Under the pieces are notes generated by a model. The model had not been told where the DNA came from, did not search any database, and saw only the letters and a list, made by a program, of their open reading frames with translations. The translations under genes were made by a program, and so were the position numbers. Source: JACCZX01 sp963801035 (GTDB lineage Bacteria; Pseudomonadota; Gammaproteobacteria; Burkholderiales; Burkholderiaceae_F). Taken from it: a DNA stretch of 64,000 bases. Position 1 is the first letter of the stretch. Every line of letters begins with the position of its first letter. The stretch is taken from contig CAWDDF010000003.1 of NCBI GenBank assembly GCA_963801035.1, positions 558,001 to 622,000 on the forward strand, written 5' to 3'. Positions 1-8,731 of the stretch are shown in pieces.

Positions 1-78
1 CACGCCGGCGCGCAGGGTTACGTTATTTCAAGCCGAACTCGCATCAACGCCAACAGCGGCGCGCTCGAACTCGACTAG
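1..78 (+). CDS. C-terminal fragment of an unidentified protein
   Basis: An open frame enters from the left edge in frame 1 and ends at a TAG at 76-78, giving 25 residues that finish in SGALELD. The stop shares a CTAG tetranucleotide with the stop of the convergent Sco gene. This tail-to-tail packing is common in this genome and supports a real gene. I do not recognise the family from so short a tail. Confidence 0.4.
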   Translation, partial: HAGAQGYVISSRTRINANSGALELD

Positions 79-647
79 CCCAACAGCCGCTTGATATCGG
101 CAACGATGGCCTCGATGCCTTCGCCATGTCGGATGAACAAACGTACGCGGCCTTCGCGATCGATGACGTACGTGCCGGCCGTGTGATCGACCGAATATGA
201 CGTTGGCGTCTTGCCGGCGACCTTCTGATAGAACACCTTGAACTCCTTCGCCGTCGCGGCGGTTTGCTCGGCGGAACCGTACAGCGCGACAAAGGTCGGA
301 TCAAACCCGGGTACGTAACGCTGGAGCACGGCCGGTGAGTCGCGCTCAGGATCGACCGTGATAAAAATCACCTGCAGCTTCTCCCCGTCTTTGCCGAGTC
401 GCTTCTTGACTTGCGCCAGATCGTTCAACGTAGTCGGACACACGTCCGGACACTGTGTAAACCCGAAAAAAACCGCGACGACTTTGCCTCGATAGTCGGC
501 CAATGTGCGCTTGGCGCCCGTGTGATCGGTTAATTCAAAATGGCGCGCGTAATTTGCGCCCGTGATATCGACGCCGTTGAACTTCTGAGCACCTCCACCG
601 CAACCCGCCAGCAGCAATGCCGACGCAATGAGCCATCGAGCGATCAT
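75..647 (-). CDS. SCO1/SenC family copper chaperone for cytochrome c oxidase
   Basis: This is a 190-residue lipoprotein of the Sco family, which delivers copper to the CuA site of oxidase subunit II in the periplasm. A short signal peptide ends in the lipobox LLAGC, with the lipidated Cys at residue 16. The thioredoxin-like domain carries the copper-binding CPDVC (Cys66 and Cys70), the family stretch VDPERD, and the third ligand His154 in SVDHTAG. All three copper ligands are present. It lies at the far end of the minus-strand oxidase cluster, separated from ctaB by a plus-strand DUF3943 gene. The ATG at 647 directly precedes the signal peptide. Confidence 0.93.
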   Translation of the reverse strand: MIARWLIASALLLAGCGGGAQKFNGVDITGANYARHFELTDHTGAKRTLADYRGKVVAVFFGFTQCPDVCPTTLNDLAQVKKRLGKDGEKLQVIFITVDPERDSPAVLQRYVPGFDPTFVALYGSAEQTAATAKEFKVFYQKVAGKTPTSYSVDHTAGTYVIDREGRVRLFIRHGEGIEAIVADIKRLLG

Positions 648-797
648 CTAAGTTGTCTGTCCAAAAGAGCAAAGAAACGGGTAGGAAGGCACGGTTAGCA
701 TATTGCCCTTCACCTCCCAGCCGTTGCAAGCGCCGGCCCTGGCTTGATAGATCACAGAAACCCGCGTCGCAACTGCACATCTGGTGAATTCCGTTTG

Positions 798-1631
798 ATG
801 GCTCTTTCGATATTGCGCCGTCGTGTCGTTGCTGCGGCTATCGCGGCGCTGTTCTTGTCGCTTTGGCTTGCGACACCTGCCTTGGCCATGGGGATTGAGC
901 AGGAGGGTGAAGGCGTTGAGGCGGGCGGAAGCTCGCCTCAACAACTGGACGTGACCATCGATTGGAAAGGCCTTCGGCGCGACACGTTGTACTTCGTGGG
1001 TTATCAATTTGTGGTCGTCGGCGTGCTGTATGCCATGCCCGAATCGGTAACCAACTTTGACAAGGACACCGCGGGACTGAGCAAATGGTGGGATAACGTA
1101 AGCAACCCGCGCCGGGACAACGATGATGCGTATCTGAACTGGATAACGCATCCCTACTGGGGCGCCACTTACTACATACGTGGTCGAGAGCGCGGCTTGA
1201 GCCGCTGGCAATCGTTCGGGTACTCAGCTTTGCTCTCGACCCTCTTTGAGTATGGAGCCGAGGCTTTTTTCGAGAAGCCGTCCTATCAGGACCTCTGGAT
1301 CACGCCGGTGATTGGCTCGCTGCTCGGTGAATTCGTCTTCTCGCCCGTGCGCGAGTCCATCAAGGCCAAGCCAGGTGGACCTGACGGTATGGACAAGTTC
1401 TTACTGGTCCTCACCGACCCCTTGGGCGCAGCCAATGAATTGACCGATCGACTCTTTGGTGTGGAAACACGAGTGTCATTCGTCCCAATGCGGGCAACAC
1501 GGCTACCAGTTTCGCCGACGGGGCCGCTGGCCACCAGCATTTCTTCTGGAAGCCGCGTCGCGTGGCCACATCCCGACAGCGGGCGCCTCAGAGGCGTGAC
1601 CTGGGGTCTGCAGCTCGAGGTGCGCTGGTAG
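798..1631 (+). CDS. DUF3943 family exported protein
   Basis: The protein has 277 residues from the ATG at 798. I prefer this start to the upstream in-frame codon at 744 because it is followed at once by a signal peptide (arginines, a hydrophobic stretch, then ATPALA). The middle matches what I recall of DUF3943: a WITHPYWGATYY segment, then FEYGAEAFFEKPSYQDL and a glycine-rich TPVIGSLLGEF. The function is unknown; family members are predicted envelope proteins. It stands alone on the plus strand between sco and ctaB, and its stop is 23 bp from the ctaB stop. Family assignment is from motif memory. Confidence 0.75.
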   Translation: MALSILRRRVVAAAIAALFLSLWLATPALAMGIEQEGEGVEAGGSSPQQLDVTIDWKGLRRDTLYFVGYQFVVVGVLYAMPESVTNFDKDTAGLSKWWDNVSNPRRDNDDAYLNWITHPYWGATYYIRGRERGLSRWQSFGYSALLSTLFEYGAEAFFEKPSYQDLWITPVIGSLLGEFVFSPVRESIKAKPGGPDGMDKFLLVLTDPLGAANELTDRLFGVETRVSFVPMRATRLPVSPTGPLATSISSGSRVAWPHPDSGRLRGVTWGLQLEVRW

Positions 1632-1654
1632 CGCAAAACTTCGCGAACCAGCAA

Positions 1655-2560
1655 TCATGCGAATTTGTCTATCAACAGCGCCGCGAACAGCGCTGCAAGA
1701 TAGACGATCGAGTAGCTGAACGTCGCGCGCGCGAGCTTGTCGCTGTAGCTGCGATGCAATCTCCATGCATAGGCGACGAAAATGGCGCCAAGCACCAGCG
1801 CCGCTACCAGATACAGCACGCCGGCCATTCGGATAACGAACGGTAGTGTGGTCACTGCAACCAGTATCAGCGTGTACATCAGGATGTGAAGCCGCGTTAG
1901 CGCGATCCCGTGCGTCACGGGCAGCATGGGCAGCCCCGCTTTGCGATAGTCGTCAAGCCGATAAAGCGCGAGCGCCCAGAAGTGCGGCGGTGTCCATACA
2001 AAAATGATCAAAGCCAGCAGCCACGCTTCGGCCGGAGCGCTGTTGGTCATTGCCGCCCAACCGAGCACCGGGGGCATCGCGCCGCTCATGCCGCCGATGA
2101 CGATGTTCTGCGGCGTGTAGGGCTTCAGCAGCACTGTGTACACAACCGCGTAGCCAACAAATGTCGCGAACGTCAGCCACATCGTCAGTGGATTCACAAA
2201 AGTGCCGAGCAACCACATTCCCGCACCGCCCAGCAAACCGGAAAACACGATCGCCTGCCACGGCGACAGTTCCCCACGGGGTAGCGGACGCATGCGTGTG
2301 CGCGCCATTTTCTGGTCAATGTGCTTTTCGATCAGCGAATTGACGGCGAATGCCGCTCCGGCAAGCAACCAGATGCCCAGCGTCGCCAGCACAACAAGGC
2401 GCCACGGCGGCAACTCCGACGTCGACAGAAACATGCCGATGACCGCACAGAAAATTGCGAGCTGCGTGACACGTGGCTTGGTCAGCGCCCAGTACTGCGC
2501 GAGCAGATGTTGAGCCGTGCGGTCAGCAGGGCGAGTATCGGTAGTGGTCTGGGCAGTCAT
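1655..2560 (-). CDS. ctaB: Protoheme IX farnesyltransferase (heme O synthase)
   Basis: This 301-residue integral membrane prenyltransferase converts heme B to heme O, the first step towards the heme A of the oxidase. It shows the UbiA-type arrangement of many transmembrane helices, with the allylic diphosphate-binding aspartate region NSLIEKHIDQKMARTRMRPL near residue 75 and the second conserved loop YRLDDYRKAG near 200. The start codon overlaps the stop of ctaA in a TCAT (ATGA on the coding strand) at 2557-2560, so the two are translationally coupled. Confidence 0.95.
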   Translation of the reverse strand: MTAQTTTDTRPADRTAQHLLAQYWALTKPRVTQLAIFCAVIGMFLSTSELPPWRLVVLATLGIWLLAGAAFAVNSLIEKHIDQKMARTRMRPLPRGELSPWQAIVFSGLLGGAGMWLLGTFVNPLTMWLTFATFVGYAVVYTVLLKPYTPQNIVIGGMSGAMPPVLGWAAMTNSAPAEAWLLALIIFVWTPPHFWALALYRLDDYRKAGLPMLPVTHGIALTRLHILMYTLILVAVTTLPFVIRMAGVLYLVAALVLGAIFVAYAWRLHRSYSDKLARATFSYSIVYLAALFAALLIDKFA

Positions 2561-3654
2561 GCAGATACCTGAGCAGCGCGTAAGTTTAGCGGTCTCGCCG
2601 AAGTCCGCTCCAATGCGACGACGATCAGTGCAACGAGCAATGCAGCGCCGCCGCTATGCAATACCGCCAGCAGCAGCGGCCATTGCAGCACCACGTTCGA
2701 CAACCCCGTCAGCAGTTGCAATAGCAACAAACCGGCCAGTCCCTGCGCCAAACGAGTCAAGCCCGAGCGCCACAATTGCCAGGCCAGAAGTCCGACTGCC
2801 ATTAACACCACGATCGCAAACATTCTGTGCGCCCAGTGAATGGCTACCAAGGCCTGGACTGCGATAATCTGCCCATCAGCGGTATGGCCGAGCGCGCGCC
2901 ACCACGTGAAGCCGGCTGAAAAGTCCATCGGTGGTATTAGCTGACCCTGGCACAGAGGAAAGTCCGGGCACGCCATCACAGCGTAATTACTGCTGACCCA
3001 CCCGCCCAGCCCTATTTGGACGAACAACAAGCCAAGCGCTGCAATCGCCGTCACGTGCACCCGCGGCGCTGCGACAAGTTTCACAGCGGGCGCCTCGCGT
3101 ATTGCTATTGACGTCAGGATCGCCAGCAGGCCGATTCCGCCTAACAGGTGCAGCGTCACGATAGCCGGCTGCAGTTTCATCGTCACCGTCAGCGCACCGA
3201 ACAAACCCTGGATGCAGACCCAGACCAGCGCTGCGCTCGCCCACCATGGCGACAATGCTGACGTGCTTCGTGTCGCTCTCAGCCACGCGTGGACCGTCAG
3301 CACGATGATCAACACCCCGACGGCGAGAGCGAAGTAGCGATGACCCATTTCGATCCAGGCCTTGCTCTTCGTCACGGGGCCTGTTGGCATCGCAACCTGC
3401 GCTTGCAGAATGTGATCAGCTGCCGACCAGGGATTCGAGTGGCCATAGCATCCGGGCCAATCTGGACAGCCGAGCCCCGAATCCGTCAAACGCGTGAAAC
3501 TACCTATCATGATCAGATCGAGTGTCAGAAACGCGGTGATCCATGCGAGCTTCCTAAATTTCTGCGGGTCGCGCGAGCGCCATACGTAAATGAGCGGAGC
3601 GGCAGCGACGCCGAGCCCGATGACGGCAAGCCACAGAAGCGCGGTAACGCTCAT
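2557..3654 (-). CDS. ctaA: Heme A synthase, COX15/CtaA family
   Basis: This membrane protein has 365 residues from the ATG at 3654, chosen because it forms an ATGA overlap with the preceding gene. It oxidises the C8 methyl of heme O to give heme A. Characteristic CtaA features are the LIMIGSFTRLTDSGLGCPDWPGCYG segment near residue 50 and a second CPDFPLC loop near 230. Both carry conserved cysteines and follow heme-ligand helices, reflecting the internal duplication of the family. It is coupled to ctaB downstream and is part of the oxidase assembly operon. Confidence 0.94.
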   Translation of the reverse strand: MSVTALLWLAVIGLGVAAAPLIYVWRSRDPQKFRKLAWITAFLTLDLIMIGSFTRLTDSGLGCPDWPGCYGHSNPWSAADHILQAQVAMPTGPVTKSKAWIEMGHRYFALAVGVLIIVLTVHAWLRATRSTSALSPWWASAALVWVCIQGLFGALTVTMKLQPAIVTLHLLGGIGLLAILTSIAIREAPAVKLVAAPRVHVTAIAALGLLFVQIGLGGWVSSNYAVMACPDFPLCQGQLIPPMDFSAGFTWWRALGHTADGQIIAVQALVAIHWAHRMFAIVVLMAVGLLAWQLWRSGLTRLAQGLAGLLLLQLLTGLSNVVLQWPLLLAVLHSGGAALLVALIVVALERTSARPLNLRAAQVSA

Positions 3655-4265
3655 TGCGCCGATGGCGCTCGCCCAGCGTCGATCCGGATCCAACCCGCCG
3701 AGATCTTCAACAGTTTGGCGATGTCGCGCTTAACTCCATTGATCTCCGGGTTCTTCGGCCACCGAAGCATCAAGTTGCCGCTCGGATCGATCAACCAGAT
3801 ATGGTCCTGCAGCTGCGCGCCGGCGGTGTCGGGCAACACGAGAAAGTCACGCAGTGGTTGCAGCGGCGCACGGACGAAATGAGTACCTTCGTATTCGCGC
3901 ATCAGCATGATCGGCAGCGGGTCCTGGTCGGTAATGAGCCAAACACGTTCGATGCGGTGTTGATCCCTGCCAGTCATGAGGCGCTGTTGACGCATCATCA
4001 GCAGCTTGTCGGCACATAGCTTGTCGCACTGTCCGCCGTCGACCATCACGAATATCCAATTGCCGGCCAACTGACGCAAGTCGAAACGGCTGCCATCCAG
4101 GTTTGTCAGCGGCAAATCTGGCACTGGCCGCTGTGGCAACAAAGTTCCGTAATTGGTGCGCCCCTTGGGCGGCGCGAAGTTATAAGAAATGTACGCGGCG
4201 ACGATTGGAATGATCGTTATCGCCAGCAAAGCGTACAGCGGGACGTAACGTCGCCAGCGTTTCAT
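3651..4265 (-). CDS. Membrane-anchored Sco-like oxidase assembly protein
   Basis: The protein has 204 residues, starting at the ATG at 4265 that overlaps the SURF1 stop in ATGA. One N-terminal transmembrane helix (PLYALLAITIIPIVAAYIS) anchors a periplasmic domain of thioredoxin-like layout. The segment after LRQLAGNWIFVMVD contains C-D-K-L-C, the same CxxxC spacing as the Sco copper site, and the end (DHIWLIDPSGNLMLRW) resembles the last strands of Sco. The third Sco ligand, a histidine, is not obviously conserved. Similar genes sit between surf1 and ctaA in other betaproteobacteria. A redox or copper role in oxidase maturation is inferred. Confidence 0.7.
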   Translation of the reverse strand: MKRWRRYVPLYALLAITIIPIVAAYISYNFAPPKGRTNYGTLLPQRPVPDLPLTNLDGSRFDLRQLAGNWIFVMVDGGQCDKLCADKLLMMRQQRLMTGRDQHRIERVWLITDQDPLPIMLMREYEGTHFVRAPLQPLRDFLVLPDTAGAQLQDHIWLIDPSGNLMLRWPKNPEINGVKRDIAKLLKISAGWIRIDAGRAPSAQ

Positions 4266-4978
4266 CGCTGCTGCCATGATTTCCAGCCGAAGTAGCCGGC
4301 AAGCGCGAAAATCAGCGCCGCCAACGCGTACCACTGAAACGCATACCCGCGGTGTCTGTCGACACCGCTGCCCGGTTCTGGCCATTCGTGCCGCAAGCCA
4401 TCGGCTGGATCAGCAGCCGCCTGGCGGACAACGAATCGCGCAACAGAGCGCTTCGTCACTTTTTCATACGCTTCGTATTCGAGGTTCTGCCAGATGCCAG
4501 GCACGTCACGCTTTGGCGTGCCGCCGAGTTCAAGCAGCCTCGATGGCCGAGCTACCGCCATTCCTTCGACGGTCACTTGCCCTGCCGGCGGCACCGCCGT
4601 ATCCAAGCGCTGATCCGCACCGCGCGCCTTCCATCCGCGATCGATCAATACTGCCGGCAAGCCCTCACCGATGATCAACGGCGTTATAACTTGATAGCCG
4701 GCGACAGCGCCCAGCATCCGGTTGTCAAGGAGCACGGTGCCTGTCGGATCGAATACGCCGGTGACACGAACCCGGCGCGGCAGGCTCCGCGCCACGGTTT
4801 CGATCGATCCACGGGTCGCTTCGATCTGCAGCGGCGCGGCTCGCTCGGCGGCATCGGCTTGCGCTTGCAGCGCGACCTTCTCATCGCCACGACGGGTTTG
4901 CCAATTGCCCAGAGATATCGCTGCTGCCATGCCGATCGCCGCAGCGACCCAAGCGAAGATCAACTTCGAACGCGGCAT
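4262..4978 (-). CDS. SURF1 family cytochrome oxidase assembly protein
   Basis: The 238-residue protein has the SURF1 topology: an N-terminal transmembrane helix after MPRSK, a large periplasmic domain, and a C-terminal helix (YALAALIFALAGYFGWKSW). The family signature LGNWQTRRGDEK follows the first helix, and LLDNRMLGAVAGYQVITPL and VLIDRGW are present. SURF1 binds heme A and helps to build the heme centre of subunit I. Its start codon is only 24 bp from the start of the divergent DUF2909 gene. Confidence 0.92.
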   Translation of the reverse strand: MPRSKLIFAWVAAAIGMAAAISLGNWQTRRGDEKVALQAQADAAERAAPLQIEATRGSIETVARSLPRRVRVTGVFDPTGTVLLDNRMLGAVAGYQVITPLIIGEGLPAVLIDRGWKARGADQRLDTAVPPAGQVTVEGMAVARPSRLLELGGTPKRDVPGIWQNLEYEAYEKVTKRSVARFVVRQAAADPADGLRHEWPEPGSGVDRHRGYAFQWYALAALIFALAGYFGWKSWQQR

Positions 4979-5002
4979 CGTAGATGCAATAATTTCAGGT
5001 CA

Positions 5003-5200
5003 ATGCGAATCCTCATCGTCATTGCCTTAATCGGCATTTTGTTTTCGCTCGGATCTGCATTGTTTTACCTGATGCGCGATAAGGGCACCACGAATCGCAC
5101 TGTCAACGCGCTGACGATCCGGGTCGCGATTTCGATCGCGCTCTTCCTGTTCATCCTGTTCAGCTACTGGATGGGGTGGATCGCGCCGCGCAGCTATTAG
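5003..5200 (+). CDS. Twin transmembrane protein, DUF2909 family
   Basis: This 65-residue protein has two predicted transmembrane helices separated by a charged loop (MRDKGTTNRTVNALTIR) and ends in WIAPRSY. The size, the two-helix plan and the place between coxC and surf1 match DUF2909 proteins known from betaproteobacterial oxidase clusters. The function is unknown. It runs against the surrounding operon, divergent from surf1 with 24 bp between start codons and convergent with coxC. The ATG at 5003 follows an AATTTCAGGTCA leader with only a weak ribosome site. Confidence 0.75.
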   Translation: MRILIVIALIGILFSLGSALFYLMRDKGTTNRTVNALTIRVAISIALFLFILFSYWMGWIAPRSY

Positions 5201-5228
5201 CCGCTGCGGCGCCGGCGGCGCGAGGTAG

Positions 5229-6120
5229 CTATAGCCAGTAGACGACGATGTATAAGCCAATCCAGACGACGTCGACGAAGTGCCAGTACCAGGCGGCGCC
5301 TTCAAACGCGAAGTGCTGATCCGGTTTGAAATGGCCGCGTATCAGGCGCAGCAAAACCACCGACAGCATCAACGCCCCAAGGAAGACGTGGAAGCCGTGA
5401 AAGCCGGTGAGCATGAAGAACGTCGAGCCAAAAATTCCCGAAGTCCAGACTGAGGTTCAGGTCGCGATAGGCGTGGCCATACTCGAAAATCTGCACGCCG
5501 AGGAACGTCACTCCCAGCACGATCGTGATCGCGAGCCAGAGAATCGCCCGGCTACGGTGGTTGGCGCGCAGTGCATGGTGTGCAATCGTCAGAGTCACGC
5601 CCGAAGAAAGAAGCAGGGCCGTGTTGATCGTTGGCAGCCAAAATGGACCGAGGCGCGTGAAGGGCTCGACCGTCCCTGCCGGACCCAGATTGGGCCACGT
5701 GGGAAGAAAGTCAGGCCACAGAAGTTTGTGATCGAAGTCACCCAGCAATGGCAGGCTGATCACGCGCGCGTAGAAAAGAGCGCCGAAAAATGATGCGAAG
5801 AACATCACTTCCGAAAAGATGAACCAGCTCATTCCCCAACGGAACGAGACGTCTACTTTTCGGTTGTAGTCGCCGTGCTCGGACTCCTGCGACACGGCAG
5901 AAAACCAGCCGATCAGCATGTACACAAGCGTCGCAAGCCCAATCGCCAATGAAAACCAGCCGAGCGAATTGTGATTGACGACCATTGCTGCGCCGAACAT
6001 CGTGAAAATCATCGCGACACCACCAACCGCCGGCCACTGCGACGGTGCCGGCACGTAGTACAGCGGGCGATGCGCGGAAGCAGCCGGGTGAGCGTGCGTC
6101 GCGCTATGCGGGTCAGCCAT
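5229..6120 (-). CDS. ctaE: Cytochrome c oxidase subunit III (one-base frameshift)
   Basis: The gene is broken by one base. From the ATG at 6120 the frame encodes the usual subunit III helices (for example FRWGMSWFIFSEVMFF and LLLSSGVTLTIAHHAL) as far as LNLSLDFG. The correct continuation GSTFFMLTGFHGFHV through WHFVDVVW to the end at 5229 is one frame away. Removing one base in the T5/GGG stretch at 5430-5439 restores a protein of about 296 residues. Subunit III carries no metal but stabilises the proton-pumping core. Because the gene is needed in an otherwise complete oxidase operon, a sequencing error is the simplest explanation. Confidence 0.9.
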
Positions 6121-6140
6121 CGGTTCGTTTCCTCTTCAAA

Positions 6141-6362
6141 TCAGGGCACGACTAAATTGACGATAACAATCAGCACTCCAACAAACAGCGCTGCAGCCAG
6201 GATTCCGGCGATGATGACGTGCACGGGATTAAGTTGGGCTGCATCTTTTTCGTAATCGGCTTTGCGACGCACGCCGAAGAACGACCATAAAACGGCGCGC
6301 ACAGTCTGCGCGAACCCGGCACGCCGCTTCGCGGGACGAGCTTCACCGGGCTCGGGATCCAT
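6141..6362 (-). CDS. DUF2970 family small membrane protein
   Basis: The protein has 73 residues. A basic, proline-rich start is followed by the family core FAQTVRAVLWSFFGVRRKADYEKD, then one C-terminal transmembrane helix (VHVIIAGILAAALFVGVLIVIVNLVV). DUF2970 proteins are regularly found between ctaG and coxC in betaproteobacteria, as here, and are presumed to be oxidase assembly or stability factors. No biochemical role is known to me. It lies 10 bp downstream of ctaG and 20 bp upstream of coxC, so it is within the operon. Confidence 0.85.
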   Translation of the reverse strand: MDPEPGEARPAKRRAGFAQTVRAVLWSFFGVRRKADYEKDAAQLNPVHVIIAGILAAALFVGVLIVIVNLVVP

Positions 6363-6372
6363 GAGGGCTGCC

Positions 6373-6934
6373 TCATTTCACCGCGGCGACGGCGCCCGCG
6401 ACCTCAAAGAACGTGTACGACAACGTAATGATCTTCACATCAGCCGGAAGCTTCGGATCAATGAAAAACAGCACCGGAAACTGGCGCGTCTCGCCGGCTG
6501 CCAACACTTGCTGCTGAAAGCAAAAGCACTCGAGCTTCTGTATGTACTGAGCGGCGTGCATTGGCGCATAGCTGGGAATCGCCTGCCCTGCCATCGAACG
6601 ATTGTCCAGATTGACAAGGTCGTACGTAACCCGCACCAACTGGCCCGGATACGCTTCGATGAAATTTTGATGCGGCTTGAATCGCCAGGCTCCCTGCTTG
6701 TTTGCATCAAACTCGACGATGACGGTGCGCGTGCGGTCCACCTGAGTATTGCGGGCAGCGTCTTCTGCGTCGGCGTTGCGCGAGGTCAGGACATTGATGC
6801 CCGTGACTTCGCAGATCTTTCTATAAAGCGGTATCAGCGCCCACCCGAACCCGAACATCAGCACCGAGACGACGAGCAGTTTGCGCAACGTCGTGCGGTT
6901 GCCGGCATGCGAAAGAGGCGCGATCGGCGTTCAT
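6373..6934 (-). CDS. ctaG: Cytochrome c oxidase assembly protein CtaG/Cox11 (probable frameshift near start)
   Basis: Cox11-type copper protein that inserts CuB into subunit I. An N-terminal membrane helix (LLVVSVLMFGFGWALIPLY) leads to a periplasmic beta domain with the copper motif CFCF. The open frame alone can only begin at a TTG at 6888 (171 residues). One base before that region shifts the frame. If one base at about 6918-6922 is removed, the ATG at 6934 reads MNADR, PLSHAGNRTT and then LRKLL, giving 186 residues. That ATG lies 1 bp after the stop of the small assembly gene, which supports it as the true start. Confidence 0.88.
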
Positions 6935-6935
6935 G

Positions 6936-7061
6936 TCAAACGGTGACGAGCAGCCAATACTTTGCGATCACACCGCAAAAGAACGCGAGCGCGATCGAAA
7001 GCAGGACAAGCGCGGTGCGCTTGTTGTTCAGGGCCGCCGGCCGCCCGGCGGCGTCCGGCAA
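6936..7061 (-). CDS. Small cytochrome oxidase assembly protein
   Basis: A 41-residue protein lies in the gap between coxA and ctaG. It has a short basic N-terminus ending in LNNKRT and one transmembrane helix (ALVLLSIALAFFCGVIAKYW), then LLVTV and a stop. This matches the tiny single-helix proteins annotated as cytochrome oxidase small assembly proteins at the same place in Burkholderiales. No ATG is in frame. The TTG at 7061, preceded by GAAAGAG, is the best start. The stop is one base from the ctaG ATG. The start is uncertain; the helix and context are clear. Confidence 0.7.
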   Translation of the reverse strand: MPDAAGRPAALNNKRTALVLLSIALAFFCGVIAKYWLLVTV

Positions 7062-7071
7062 CTTGACTCTT

Positions 7072-8703
7072 TCATTTCACCACCGGTGGCGTTTCGAACG
7101 TATGAAATGGCGGCGGCGACGGCAACGTCCACTCGAGGCCCCCATCGACCGAGTGCCACGGATCAGCCGCTGCCTTCGGACCGCCGCGAATGCACTTGAT
7201 GACCACGTAAAGGAACAACAGCTGTGCCAGACCAAATCCAAAGGCGCTCACCGTTCCAATCGCATGGAAGTCGGTGAACTGCATTGGGTAATCGGCATAG
7301 CGCCGCGGCATGCCGGCGAGTCCCAGAAAATGCATTGGGAAGAAAGTCAGATTGAAAAAGATCATCGACAGCCAGAAGTGCCATTTGCCGAGTTTTTCGT
7401 CGTACATATGGCCGGTCCACTTCGGCAGCCAGTAATACGCGCCGGCAAACAGCGAGAACAACGACCCGGCCACCAACACATAGTGAAAATGCGCAACGAC
7501 GTAGTACGTGTCATGCACAGGAATGTCGATAGGCGCGACTGCGAGGATCAGTCCGGTGAATCCGCCTATCGTGAAGACGCAGATAAAGCCGATCGCAAAC
7601 AACATCGGCGTCTCGAGTGACAGCGAGCCCCGATACATCGTCGCAATCCAGTTGAACACCTTTACTCCCGTGGGAACCGCAATCAGCATCGTCGCGTACA
7701 TGAAGAACAGCTGCCCGGTGACAGGCATGCCGGTCGCGAACATATGGTGAGCCCACACCATGAATGACAGAATCGCAATCGACGCCGTCGCATAGACCAT
7801 CGACGCATAGCCGAACAGCGGCTTGCGGGAGAACACCGGAATAACCTGCGAGATGATTCCGAACCCCGGCAGAATCATGATGTAGACCTCGGGGTGCCCG
7901 AAGAACCAGAAAATGTGCTGGAACATCACCGGATCGCCACCGCCGGCCGCGTTGAAGAAGCTGGTGCCGAAATGGCGATCGGTCAGCGTCATCGTGATCG
8001 CGCCGGCAAGTACCGGCATGACCGCGATCAGCAGATACGCCGTGATCAGCCAGGTCCATACGAACATCGGCATCTTCATCAGCGTCATGCCCGGTGCGCG
8101 CATGTTGAGAATCGTTGTGATGATGTTGATCGAGCCCATGATCGAGCTCGCGCCCATTATGTGCAGCGCAAATATGGCGAGGTCCATGCCCGGCCCCATC
8201 TGCACGGTCAGCGGCGCATACAACGTCCAGCCCGCCGCGGTCGCACCGCCCGGAGCGAAAAACGACGCCACCAGCAGCAACGCGGCAGGAGGCAACAACC
8301 AGAAACTGAAGTTGTTCATGCGGGCGAAGGCCATGTCGGGCGCACCGACCATCAAGGGCACCTGCCAGTTTGCGAAGCCAACGAACGCCGGCATGATGGC
8401 GCCGAAGACCATGATGAGGCCGTGCATCGTCGTCAGCTGATTGAAAAATTCCGGCTTCCAGAACTGCAATCCTGGCTGAAACAACTCAAGGCGCAGGCCA
8501 AGCGCCAAGATGCCGCCAAAGATGAACATCGTGAATGAAAACCACAGGTACATCGTGCCGATGTCCTTGTGGTTGGTCGCATAAAGCCAGCGGCGCCAGC
8601 CGTAGGGCGCGTGATCGTGGGCCGCATCGTGACCGTGGTCATGTGCATGGTCGGCGACGTGGTCCGTCGCGCCGGGAGTAATTGCGGGAGGGATCGCGCT
8701 CAT
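7072..8703 (-). CDS. ctaD: Cytochrome c oxidase subunit I
   Basis: This is the 543-residue catalytic subunit of an aa3-type heme-copper oxidase. The start at 8703 precedes a His/Asp-rich tail (HDHGHDAAHDHAP) before the first helix at WLYATNHKDIGTMYL, the usual subunit I opening. The CuB ligands and the cross-linked tyrosine are in FWFFGHPEVYIMILPGFG. The other histidines are in VWAHHMFATGM, and the heme ligands are in HDTYYVVAHFHYVL. The GHPEVY glutamate and tyrosine mark it as an A-type oxidase. It is 28 bp downstream of coxB. Confidence 0.97.
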   Translation of the reverse strand: MSAIPPAITPGATDHVADHAHDHGHDAAHDHAPYGWRRWLYATNHKDIGTMYLWFSFTMFIFGGILALGLRLELFQPGLQFWKPEFFNQLTTMHGLIMVFGAIMPAFVGFANWQVPLMVGAPDMAFARMNNFSFWLLPPAALLLVASFFAPGGATAAGWTLYAPLTVQMGPGMDLAIFALHIMGASSIMGSINIITTILNMRAPGMTLMKMPMFVWTWLITAYLLIAVMPVLAGAITMTLTDRHFGTSFFNAAGGGDPVMFQHIFWFFGHPEVYIMILPGFGIISQVIPVFSRKPLFGYASMVYATASIAILSFMVWAHHMFATGMPVTGQLFFMYATMLIAVPTGVKVFNWIATMYRGSLSLETPMLFAIGFICVFTIGGFTGLILAVAPIDIPVHDTYYVVAHFHYVLVAGSLFSLFAGAYYWLPKWTGHMYDEKLGKWHFWLSMIFFNLTFFPMHFLGLAGMPRRYADYPMQFTDFHAIGTVSAFGFGLAQLLFLYVVIKCIRGGPKAAADPWHSVDGGLEWTLPSPPPFHTFETPPVVK

Positions 8704-8731
8704 CGAATTTCCTGAAGTTTCATGCTGTGTT

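Noticed and set aside
6262..7620. A 452-codon plus-strand open frame across coxA, ctaG and DUF2970
   Set aside because: It is antisense to well-conserved oxidase genes, has an Arg/His-rich composition typical of shadow frames in GC-rich DNA, and shows no domain or ribosome site.
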